From the NCBI GenBank assembly GCA_934101235.1, contig CAKORH010000027.1:1-9271 (forward strand): a stretch of DNA of 9,271 bases, given 5' to 3'. Positions 1 to 5,656 of this stretch are shown here, in pieces. Source of the DNA: an uncultured Bacilli bacterium. Lineage in GTDB: Bacteria; Bacillota_I; Bacilli_A; RF39; UBA660. Numbering within the stretch: position 1 is the stretch's first letter; every line of letters begins with the position of its first letter. Made by a program: the position numbers and the translations under genes. The notes under the pieces were generated by a model. The model did no database searches and was not told where the DNA came from. It worked only from the letters and a program-made list of their open reading frames with translations.

Positions 1-515
1 GTATAAGTAATAATAATGGTGAAAAAGTAGCAAATATTATTGCAGTGCAATCTAGTCAAATTACAAAAGAAAGTGAAGATTTACAAAAAGAAATAAAAAA
101 TATGCTACCAAGTGATAGTTATTTTAGATTTATAAACCCATCACACTTAATATCACTTATAATGACTTTTGGTTACCTAAAAGGCTTAGGAATAAATAAA
201 GTAGTTTATAAAGATTATTTACCATTTAGATATAAGAAAATTATATTAGATAAACAATTAAGCGAAGAAGAAGCATATCGTTATCAAACTAGATTAACTA
301 ATAAAACATTATCTACTTTTTTAAGAATTGTATCTAATATGGATGGTATAGAGGTAGAGAGTATGCCTGATGTTGATACTGAGTTACAAATTAAAATAGG
401 TGATATAGTAGTTGGTAAAAATGATTTTTTAACTAATTTATATAATTTAGGTTTAGAATTTGGTAAAAAAAATAAATTAAATGAAAAAGTATTAAATAAA
501 TCATTAAAAAATTAA
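1..515 (+). CDS. 3' part of an unrecognised protein gene (5' end outside the window)
   Basis: The reading frame is open from base 3, so the gene starts upstream of the window; the GTG at 45 has no ribosome binding site and is not a likely start. About 170 C-terminal codons are visible, ending in TAA. I do not recognise the family. The visible part is a soluble, lysine- and asparagine-rich protein with mixed helix and strand character. It has no membrane segment, no cysteine cluster and no obvious catalytic motif. A segment around 139-260 (NPSHLISLIMTFGYLKGLGINKV, split by short polar turns) looks like a folded helical core, and the last 25 residues are a charged Lys/Asn tail. It is followed directly by a terminator, so it closes its own transcription unit and is probably unrelated to the DUF11 gene downstream. 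Confidence 0.75.
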   Translation, partial: ISNNNGEKVANIIAVQSSQITKESEDLQKEIKNMLPSDSYFRFINPSHLISLIMTFGYLKGLGINKVVYKDYLPFRYKKIILDKQLSEEEAYRYQTRLTNKTLSTFLRIVSNMDGIEVESMPDVDTELQIKIGDIVVGKNDFLTNLYNLGLEFGKKNKLNEKVLNKSLKN

Positions 516-542
516 ACTTAGTTATGTGTTTAATTTTTTTTT
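507..542 (+). terminator. Rho-independent terminator (AT-rich)
   Basis: AAAAATTAAAC (507-517) is perfectly complementary to GTTTAATTTTT (528-538), giving an 11-bp stem with a 10-base loop, followed by a run of T to 542. The stop codon of the upstream gene (513-515) lies inside the left arm. The stem is nearly all A-T, so it is weaker than a classical terminator, but position and T-run fit. Confidence 0.6.
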
Positions 543-547
543 GTTTT

Positions 548-573
548 CATAAAATTATGTATGGGAGGTGAGG
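548..573 (+). promoter_or_regulatory. CATAAAAT element plus strong ribosome binding site before DUF11 gene
   Basis: CATAAAATT (548-556) ends 18 bases before the ATG and is followed by a strong GGGAGGTGAGG purine-rich site (563-573). The same CATAAAAT octamer sits at the same distance before the genes at 1167 and 3427(-). It resembles the -10 of mother-cell sporulation promoters (SigE/SigK class, CATA-type), but no AC-type -35 is visible at the right spacing here. Promoter role is inferred. Confidence 0.35.
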
Positions 574-574
574 T

Positions 575-961
575 ATGAACGAGTTAAGTAATACTATAAC
601 ATCTGTTGGTACATATAATAATATAGAAACAGCTTTAACTTCTAATGAACTTGTTATAAATATGATAGAAGGGTTAAAAGTTACTAAAGATGCCGATAAA
701 AAGAATTGGGCTGATGGTGTTTTAACTTTTAAAATTACTGTAGAAAATTTAACAGATATGGCATATACAAATGTAGTAATAACTGATGTATTAGATACTA
801 GTAAGATTGTATTTATTGATAAAAGTGTTGTTATAAATAATGTGACTGCAAGTGATGATGAATATAGTTATAATGATAATACACTTATTATTAATTTAGA
901 TAGTGTGGATGCTAATACTACTAGTACCATTACATTTCAAGTTAGCAAAAAGAGTGTATAG
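575..961 (+). CDS. Stand-alone DUF11-domain protein (copy A)
   Basis: 128 residues. The central part has the DUF11 (conserved repeat domain) pattern: a KxADK-xWADGxLTFKITVEN strand pair (split at about residues 37-59), then NVVITDVLD (67-75), a FIDKSVVINNV strand, and a final strand TITFQVSKK. DUF11 domains are Ig-like beta sandwiches normally repeated in long secreted surface proteins. Here there is one domain, with no signal peptide, LPXTG or membrane segment, so export is not explained by the sequence. The ATG at 575 is fixed by the GGGAGGTGAGG site. About half of the residues match the opposite-strand copy at 3038-3427, including the shared N-terminus ELSN...SVGTYN and the end FQVSKK. Function is unknown; a structural role on a cell or spore surface is my inference. 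Confidence 0.85.
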   Translation: MNELSNTITSVGTYNNIETALTSNELVINMIEGLKVTKDADKKNWADGVLTFKITVENLTDMAYTNVVITDVLDTSKIVFIDKSVVINNVTASDDEYSYNDNTLIINLDSVDANTTSTITFQVSKKSV

Positions 962-1098
962 ATATTTTGTTTTAAAAAATAGTGTTAAATTATTTTATGA
1001 TAATCATTATATTAAAAGTAATGAAGTAATGGTTATTAGTCCTATAAATAAATATTATTACGATAATACTAGTTGTACATATAATTATTGGAGATTAT

Positions 1099-1120
1099 AA
1101 ATCACTTTTGTGATTTTTTT
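1099..1120 (+). terminator. Rho-independent terminator after the DUF11 copy A region
   Basis: AAATCAC (1099-1105), loop TTTT, GTGATTT (1110-1116), then T to 1120. Stem of 7 bp with a T-tract. It ends the transcript about 140 bases after the DUF11 stop codon; the stretch 962-1098 is discussed in the findings as a possible decayed or frame-shifted extension. Confidence 0.65.
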
Positions 1121-1124
1121 CTAT

Positions 1125-1160
1125 ACTAGATTATTTATGTTTCATAAAATATAGTGAGGT
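1125..1160 (+). promoter_or_regulatory. Candidate AC-N16-CATAAAATA promoter before the beta-helix gene
   Basis: CATAAAATA (1143-1151) fits the SigK-type -10 pattern CATANNNTA, with an AC dinucleotide (1125-1126) 16 bases upstream, as SigK-type promoters have. A GTGAGGTG ribosome binding site follows at about 1153-1160. A start about 7 bases after the -10 would leave only about 9 bases of leader, keeping only part of the ribosome binding site, which weakens the promoter reading. Confidence 0.3.
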
Positions 1161-1166
1161 GTAAAT

Positions 1167-3020
1167 ATGGAAGTAATAGATACAAATACAGTAGTAATTA
1201 ATTCTAGTGATGAATTAAAAAGTGTGTTAGAGGGAGATAATTTATATAATTATATTTATTTTGGTAATGATATTACTTTGAGTAGTGGAATATTAATTAA
1301 TAATAATAAAACTAATATAACTATTGATGGTACTTATAATAATGTAAGACATAAATATATAGATATGAAAAGTACTAGTTATACTAATACTATAAGAGCT
1401 AATAATTTAAATAATTTAATAGTTGTTAAGAATATGGATATTACTGGTAATAATTATTATGGTGTTATTTATGTTTTAGAAGATAATAAATATAAAAGTG
1501 TTGTAGTTGAATATAATAATGTAACTTATACTGGAGTACAGATGTGTTTTCATCCTATAGGATTAACTAGATTTATTGATGTAACTGTTACAGTAGAGAC
1601 TGGTTATGTTACTGGTAATGAAATAGCAGAATGTAATAGTATAGAGATAGGTGGTAATTCTAAATTTATTCATCGTTCTACTGCTAATTCATCATTTTGG
1701 TTTAGAAATACTAATCCATCTTTAAAAATATTAAGTAATAGTAATGTTTATTTTGAAAGTATAAGTAGAGAATTATTATATGGAACTACTGAATTGGAAT
1801 TTGTAGTAGAAAAAAATGCCTTATTTAATATAAGTGCACATAGTGGTTTTGGGTATGGTACATATGGAACTAAAAATACTTTAATAGATGAAAATGCTAA
1901 ATTAGTTATTAAACAAACTACATCTAATGGTTCTTATGCTACTTGGTATAGTTATGGAAGTATTACAGTTAATAAAAATGCTACATTAGAAATAATTAAT
2001 AATTATAGTGGTATAACTAGAAATAATTATAATATATATTTTTCTAATTCTAGTGGGGGATTATATTTAAATGAACCTAATGAAATAATATTATTTAACA
2101 GTGTAGGTAATACTATATATAGTAGTAATAATATTCCATTTAAGTTTGAATTTAGTAGAATAAATTTATCCAATAATTTAAGTAGTGTAGATAGTGATAT
2201 AAGTGAAAGTACATTACCTTATTCTTGGTATAAAAAGAATAATTTATCCAGTATTAGTGGTAATTTTAGTAATAGTAAAACTACTATAGTTAGTAGTAAT
2301 TATGATGAAGAAGAACTTGCTAGTTTACCTAGTTTAGATTTATTTAATATATGTAGTTATAGGTTATTATCTATTGGAAGTATTATATTTCATTTAAATC
2401 CAATTACTGATTTAGATACAAGTATAATTGGAGATGCTAATGTCTTATCTTCTATATTAATTAAATATGAAGATGTTAGTGATGTATTTAGTACGTTAGA
2501 TAGTGGAGAATTTACATATTCGTTATCTAATACTTTAAGTATTGGTACTGTAGTTACATTTAATGTTAAAGAAAAAAATAAACCTATTTATTATACTAAA
2601 GAAGTTACTGTAGTTTATAGTGGTGAAATAATAATAGATAGTGTTACTAAAGTTATTTCATTTGATTTAGATCCATTTAAGATTAGTCCTTTGTTATGTC
2701 CTCGTAATGAAATATTAGAAATTGATGTATATGATTCTAGAATTAATAGTAGTGATTGGAAGTTATATGTGAGTATAGATCATGATTTAACTAGCTCACT
2801 TGGTGATGTACTTACGGATTCGTTAGTATATATTGATGAGAGTAATGTTATTCCGTTAAGTACTGAACGTACGTTAATATATAATGGGGTTAGTAATGGA
2901 GGTGTACCGGTTACTACTAAGGTTTCTTTTTTAAAGAATGAAGGTATAGTATTATGTGTTAATAATCCTATAAAGAATAAAGTTAAATATAGTGCTACTC
3001 TTACATTTAGTGTTGAATAA
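1167..3020 (+). CDS. Beta-helix (pectate-lyase-like adhesive) protein with degenerate WxL-like C-terminal domain
   Basis: 617 residues, rich in Asn, Ser and Thr. Residues about 10-60 follow the opening of pectate-lyase-like adhesive domains: VINSSDELKSVLEG, then YIYFGNDITL, then NITIDGTYN. After this come many short beta turns ending in N or G up to about residue 300, typical of a right-handed parallel beta helix. The last about 120 residues resemble a WxL wall-binding domain: IDVYDSRINSSDWKLYVSI has the W-x-L motif at 531-533, and the end YSATLTF (608-614) is in the place of the usual YxATLTW, with F for W. WxL proteins are normally exported and bind peptidoglycan non-covalently, but this one has no signal peptide. 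The ATG at 1167 follows a GTGAGGTG site and is the only good start. It is flanked by the two DUF11 paralogues, suggesting one surface assembly. Fold is fairly confident; function is inferred. Confidence 0.8.
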   Translation: MEVIDTNTVVINSSDELKSVLEGDNLYNYIYFGNDITLSSGILINNNKTNITIDGTYNNVRHKYIDMKSTSYTNTIRANNLNNLIVVKNMDITGNNYYGVIYVLEDNKYKSVVVEYNNVTYTGVQMCFHPIGLTRFIDVTVTVETGYVTGNEIAECNSIEIGGNSKFIHRSTANSSFWFRNTNPSLKILSNSNVYFESISRELLYGTTELEFVVEKNALFNISAHSGFGYGTYGTKNTLIDENAKLVIKQTTSNGSYATWYSYGSITVNKNATLEIINNYSGITRNNYNIYFSNSSGGLYLNEPNEIILFNSVGNTIYSSNNIPFKFEFSRINLSNNLSSVDSDISESTLPYSWYKKNNLSSISGNFSNSKTTIVSSNYDEEELASLPSLDLFNICSYRLLSIGSIIFHLNPITDLDTSIIGDANVLSSILIKYEDVSDVFSTLDSGEFTYSLSNTLSIGTVVTFNVKEKNKPIYYTKEVTVVYSGEIIIDSVTKVISFDLDPFKISPLLCPRNEILEIDVYDSRINSSDWKLYVSIDHDLTSSLGDVLTDSLVYIDESNVIPLSTERTLIYNGVSNGGVPVTTKVSFLKNEGIVLCVNNPIKNKVKYSATLTFSVE

Positions 3021-3046
3021 AAAAAATAATCGTGAGACTATTTTTT
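3021..3046. terminator. Bidirectional terminator between convergent genes
   Basis: AAAAAATA (3021-3028) pairs with TATTTTTT (3039-3046). Inside, TC/GA closes a GTGA tetraloop of the GNRA type (3032-3035), with one A-C mismatch. Both strands end in a T-run, so it can serve the beta-helix gene (+) and the DUF11 copy B gene (-). The TAG stop of copy B lies within the right arm. Confidence 0.6.
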
Positions 3047-3427
3047 TGATACTTGAAATTTGATTGTTGTACTATTATTTGGTTCTATATCAGTAAGATT
3101 TATAGTTAAAGTATTTGTATCTTGATTATATGTATATTCACTTGATGTTGCTTTTACATCATTAATAGTTATACTATCTTCTACAAAAGTTATTAAATTA
3201 TTATCTAATATATCGGTTATTACTGGAGTAGCGTATGCTTTTTCAGTTTTATTATCTACTACAATTGTATATGTTAAATTACCATCTGCCCATACTTCTT
3301 TGTCTGCTGTTTTTGTAATTGTTAAACCATTTAACATTGTAACAACTGATGCAAGTGAAGTTATTTCTGTAGGAATACTATTATATGTACCTACAGAAGA
3401 AGTTATATTACTTAATTCTGTTTCCAT
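3038..3427 (-). CDS. Stand-alone DUF11-domain protein (copy B)
   Basis: 129 residues on the minus strand, with an AAAGGAGG site (3433-3440) placed ideally before the ATG at 3427. It is a clear paralogue of the protein at 575-961: both begin with ELSN...SVGTYN, contain an ADK-x(1-2)-WADG-xLT block, AY..PVITD-type strands, and end FQVSKK. The DUF11 pattern (WADGNLTYTIVVDN, then VITDILD) is intact. No signal peptide, sorting motif or membrane segment is present. The two copies point towards each other and enclose the beta-helix gene, an arrangement that could have come from an inverted duplication. At the DNA level the copies are visibly diverged, so the duplication is not recent. Role unknown; the company of a beta-helix/WxL-like protein suggests a surface or spore-coat component. 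Confidence 0.85.
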   Translation of the reverse strand: METELSNITSSVGTYNSIPTEITSLASVVTMLNGLTITKTADKEVWADGNLTYTIVVDNKTEKAYATPVITDILDNNLITFVEDSITINDVKATSSEYTYNQDTNTLTINLTDIEPNNSTTIKFQVSKK

Positions 3428-3432
3428 TATGT

Positions 3433-3461
3433 CCTCCTTTAATATTTTATGTAATAATTAA
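3433..3461 (-). promoter_or_regulatory. CATAAAATA element and ribosome binding site before DUF11 copy B
   Basis: On the minus strand CATAAAATA (3451-3443) is followed by AAAGGAGG (3440-3433) and the ATG at 3427. The CATANNNTA pattern matches the SigK-type -10, and an AC lies 17 bases upstream on the same strand. As at 1143, the expected transcription start would leave a very short leader. Regulatory role inferred from recurrence before three genes. Confidence 0.3.
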
Positions 3462-3489
3462 ATAATTAGTGTAAATTATAAAAATATTA

Positions 3490-3507
3490 TATAATATTTA
3501 TGGTGGT
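3490..3507 (+). promoter_or_regulatory. Probable -10 box and weak ribosome binding site for the ASCH gene
   Basis: A consensus TATAAT (3490-3495) lies 16 bases before the ATG at 3512. The -35 region (3467-3472, TAGTGT) is poor. The ribosome binding site is only GGTGGT (3502-3507). The gap 3428-3511 is the divergent control region shared with DUF11 copy B. Confidence 0.4.
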
Positions 3508-3511
3508 ATAA

Positions 3512-3889
3512 ATGAAAGTATTAACTATAAGAGAACCTTGGGCTAGTTTAATTATTAATGGTTATAAAAAATATGAATTTAGAAGTTGGAAAACTAATTA
3601 TAGAGGTGTAGTATTAATTCATGCAGGTGCATGTATAGATAAAGATATGTTATATATAGCTGATAAATATAAAATTAATATTTGTCCTGGTGAACTATTG
3701 GGTGAAGTAAATATTACTGATTGTATTAAAGTTGATAATAATTTTAATCAAATGCTAAAGAAAGATAATAGTTTAGTTTATCATGGTAATTATTGTGATA
3801 ATTATGCATGGAAAATAGAGAATGTTAAGAAGTATGATAAGACTATACCTGTTAAAGGTAAGTTAGGACTTTGGAATTATGATAAATAG
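3512..3889 (+). CDS. ASCH-domain protein
   Basis: 125 residues spanning one ASCH domain, a PUA-related beta-barrel fold that binds RNA or modified nucleosides. Family landmarks are all present: IREPWASLI (6-14), YEFRSWKTNYRG (21-32), LIHAGA (35-40), GELLGEV (60-66), YAWKIENV (98-105) and the closing GKLGLW (116-121). No extra domain is fused. The exact substrate cannot be read from the sequence: some ASCH proteins are N4-acetylcytidine amidohydrolases, others act as RNA-binding cofactors. The gene overlaps the next one (DUF4186) by 11 bases, so the two are almost certainly co-transcribed and translationally coupled. The start at 3512 begins exactly at the family N-terminus. Cytoplasmic. Confidence 0.9.
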   Translation: MKVLTIREPWASLIINGYKKYEFRSWKTNYRGVVLIHAGACIDKDMLYIADKYKINICPGELLGEVNITDCIKVDNNFNQMLKKDNSLVYHGNYCDNYAWKIENVKKYDKTIPVKGKLGLWNYDK

Positions 3890-4250
3890 TATTTTATTTA
3901 AATTATCTAAATCTAAGTTTAGAAGTAGCTTTAAGTTAAAAAGTAAAGATATTGAATATATTAATAAAGTTGGTTTAGATAAGATAAAAAGTCAGGCATA
4001 TGATTTTGTTTCAAAACGTTTAAAAGATGTTAGTAAAGTTAATGATGGTAAACAAACTCCAACTCATGGACATCCAGTTTTTATAGCACAACATGCTACT
4101 GCAACATGTTGTAGAGGATGTTTAGAAAAATGGCATAAAATAGATAAAAATAAAATATTAGATGATAAAGATATAGATTATATAGTTAGTGTTATTATGA
4201 TGTGGATAAATATTGAGTATCATAATTTTGACAAAAATAATAATATATAA
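3879..4250 (+). CDS. DUF4186-family protein
   Basis: 123 residues. The strongly conserved DUF4186 signature is intact: LSKSKFRSSF (9-18), then the block at 56-86 running DGKQTP, GHPVFIAQHATATCCRGCL, EKWH. His63/65/72/86 and Cys77/78/81 form an obvious potential metal site; metal binding is my inference. The family is widespread, small and without an assigned function known to me. The start ATG at 3879 lies inside the end of the ASCH gene with no separate ribosome binding site, implying translational coupling. The last 30 codons are low-complexity Asp/Asn/Lys, and the final codons carry the promoter of the next unit. There is no terminator after this gene, so some read-through into the T-box leader is possible. 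Confidence 0.9.
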   Translation: MINSILFKLSKSKFRSSFKLKSKDIEYINKVGLDKIKSQAYDFVSKRLKDVSKVNDGKQTPTHGHPVFIAQHATATCCRGCLEKWHKIDKNKILDDKDIDYIVSVIMMWINIEYHNFDKNNNI

Positions 4251-4256
4251 TATAAT
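4228..4256 (+). promoter_or_regulatory. Full-consensus promoter for the T-box/trpS unit
   Basis: TTGACA (4228-4233), exactly 17 bases, TATAAT (4251-4256): a perfect housekeeping sigma-70/SigA consensus. The -35 and spacer lie inside the last codons of the DUF4186 gene, whose stop is at 4248-4250. Predicted transcription start is near 4263, just before the first T-box structural elements. A strong constitutive promoter is what is expected when control is exerted by leader attenuation. Confidence 0.85.
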
Positions 4257-4262
4257 TTGTTT

Positions 4263-4500
4263 ATAAATCGATGAGGCAGAATAGTAAATAATTGTTTAAT
4301 TTTAAAGAGAGTAACTGGTTGGTGTAAAGTTATAGATTGTAATTATTGAATGGGCTGTTAGAGAGACTACCGAAATAATAGTAGGCTAGTACGGAGTTTT
4401 CTCTCCGTTATTAAAAGAACTTGTATGATGGTACATGATAACTATTTTTAGGTGGCGTAAGATTAGAAGTCTTATCCTATTTTAGGGTAAGACTTTTTTA
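4263..4500 (+). promoter_or_regulatory. T-box riboswitch sensing uncharged tRNA-Trp
   Basis: Stem I: left side of the specifier loop AGTA (4283-4286), helix AATAATT (4287-4293) with AATTATT (4341-4347), distal GGTTGGTG (4318-4324 region), then GAA followed by TGG at 4351-4353, the Trp specifier codon. CTAC/GTAG (4367-4370/4381-4384) and ACGGAG/CTCCGT (4391-4396/4403-4408) form the following stems, the latter carrying the typical CCGTTA. The antiterminator pairs AGG (4450-4452) with CCT (4476-4478) and TAAGA (4458-4462) with TCTTA (4470-4474), leaving TGGC (4453-4456) bulged. TGGC is complementary to a GCCA acceptor end, matching bacterial tRNA-Trp with G73. The antiterminator shares 4470-4478 with the terminator. 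Uncharged tRNA-Trp should allow read-through into trpS. Confidence 0.92.
4467..4499 (+). terminator. T-box-controlled leader terminator
   Basis: AAGTCTTATCCT (4467-4478), loop ATTTT, AGGGTAAGACTT (4484-4495): 12 bp with one T-G wobble, followed by T to 4499. It is mutually exclusive with the antiterminator described for the T-box. Confidence 0.9.
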
Positions 4501-4517
4501 TATTTTGGAGGTAATTT

Positions 4518-4574
4518 ATGTATTTTTATAAACGATGGTGCGATTTTTTAGTTTTTTGTTTATTATTTGTTTAG
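4518..4574 (+). CDS. Short leader ORF between the T-box terminator and trpS (18 aa)
   Basis: GGAGG (4507-4511) is placed six bases before ATG 4518. The ORF reads MYFYKRWCDFLVFCLLFV and ends in TAG 4572-4574. The stop overlaps the AGGAGG of trpS (4573-4578), an arrangement typical of translational coupling or of a regulatory leader peptide. It holds one Trp codon (4536-4538), whereas trpS itself contains none. The peptide has a basic start and a hydrophobic end, so a tiny membrane peptide is an alternative. I see no sequence upstream that would clearly sequester the trpS ribosome binding site. It could also be a chance ORF, but the perfect spacing and overlap argue for translation. Confidence 0.5.
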   Translation: MYFYKRWCDFLVFCLLFV

Positions 4575-4584
4575 GAGGAAAAGT

Positions 4585-5628
4585 ATGAAAAAAATAATAT
4601 TAACAGGAGAGAGACCAACAGGTCCTTTACATATTGGACATTATGTTGGTACATTAAAATCAAGAGTGAGAATACAAAATGAAGGAGATTATGATGAAAT
4701 GTATTTGTTTGCTGCAGATAGTCAAGCATTAACAGATAATTTTGATAATCCTAAAAAAATTAAAGATAATATATTTGAAGTTGTATTAGATAATTTAGCA
4801 TGTGGAATTGATCCAAATAAAGTTAGCTATTTTATACAATCTGAAATACCAGAATTAACGGAATTAACTTATTATTATATGAATTTAGTAACTGTTTCTA
4901 GATTATATAGAAATCCAACAGTTAAAGAAGAAATAAAACAAAAGGGTTTTAATGATAGTATACCTGCAGGATTTTTTACTTATCCAGTTAGTCAAGCTGC
5001 TGATATTACAGGTTTTAAAGCAACTATTGTACCTTGTGGAGATGATCAATTGCCTATGATAGAACAAACTAGAGAGATTGTTAGAAAATTTAACTCTATT
5101 TATGGAGAAACCTTAGTTTTACCACATGAGTTATTACCAAAAAGTGATAATGAAAAAAGATTGGTTGGTATAGATGGTAATTCTAAGATGAGTAAATCAT
5201 TAAATAATTGTATTTATTTAAAAGATAGTGAAGAAGAAATAAAGAGAAAAGTAATGAGTATGTATACTGATAAAAATCATATTAAGATTAGTGATCCTGG
5301 TAGAGTAGAAGGTAATGTAGTATTTACTTATTTAGATGTGTTTTGTAAAGATGATTCATTTGAAAAATATTTACCACAATATAAAAATTTAGATGAATTA
5401 AAAGATCATTATAGAAAAGGTGGTTTAGGTGATGTAACAATTAAAAAATTTTTAAATGAAATATTACAAGAAGAATTAAAACCAATTAGAGAAAGAAGAA
5501 ATAAGTTGGAAAGTAATCCAGAATATATTAAAAAAATATTATATGATGGAACTATGAAAGCTAGAAAAAAAGTACAAGAAACTTTAAAAGAAGTTAAAGA
5601 TGCAATGATGTTAAATTATTTTAATTAA
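4585..5628 (+). CDS. trpS: Tryptophanyl-tRNA synthetase
   Basis: 347 residues, normal for the enzyme. It activates tryptophan with ATP and loads it on tRNA-Trp in the cytoplasm. Class I signatures are intact: GPLHIGHYVG (13-22, HIGH motif), SQAADITGF (136-144, substrate pocket), CGDDQ (151-155) and KMSKS (201-205). The start is ATG 4585, set by AGGAGG at 4573-4578; an in-frame TTG at 4567 would add six residues before the family N-terminus and would place the ribosome binding site inside the gene. The protein has no tryptophan at all, so its synthesis does not consume the amino acid whose shortage induces it. Expression is governed by the upstream tRNA-Trp T-box and possibly by the leader ORF. 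The following MazG-like gene starts 28 bases later and may be co-transcribed. Confidence 0.97.
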   Translation: MKKIILTGERPTGPLHIGHYVGTLKSRVRIQNEGDYDEMYLFAADSQALTDNFDNPKKIKDNIFEVVLDNLACGIDPNKVSYFIQSEIPELTELTYYYMNLVTVSRLYRNPTVKEEIKQKGFNDSIPAGFFTYPVSQAADITGFKATIVPCGDDQLPMIEQTREIVRKFNSIYGETLVLPHELLPKSDNEKRLVGIDGNSKMSKSLNNCIYLKDSEEEIKRKVMSMYTDKNHIKISDPGRVEGNVVFTYLDVFCKDDSFEKYLPQYKNLDELKDHYRKGGLGDVTIKKFLNEILQEELKPIRERRNKLESNPEYIKKILYDGTMKARKKVQETLKEVKDAMMLNYFN

Positions 5629-5630
5629 TT

Positions 5631-5649
5631 TGTTATAATGATATGGGAG
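5631..5649 (+). promoter_or_regulatory. Possible extended -10 promoter and ribosome binding site before the MazG-like gene
   Basis: TGTTATAAT (5631-5639) is an extended -10 (TGnTATAAT) with no clear -35, followed by GGGAG (5645-5649) and ATG 5657. It could give the gene its own transcription independent of the T-box. Read-through from trpS is equally possible. Confidence 0.4.
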
Positions 5650-5656
5650 TGATGAT

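Noticed and set aside
45..47. GTG as start of the first gene
   Set aside because: The frame is open to base 3 and no ribosome binding site precedes the GTG; the gene most likely starts outside the window.
1029..1100. 23-codon ORF before the terminator at 1099-1120
   Set aside because: No Shine-Dalgarno before ATG 1029 and no recognisable product; kept only as an open-frame observation.
4133..4142. CATAAAATA inside the DUF4186 gene as another promoter
   Set aside because: It is within conserved coding sequence (WHKIDK codons) and no gene starts shortly after it.
4567..4584. TTG start giving trpS six extra residues
   Set aside because: The extension would be translated from the Shine-Dalgarno itself; ATG 4585 has AGGAGG at the right distance and matches the family N-terminus.
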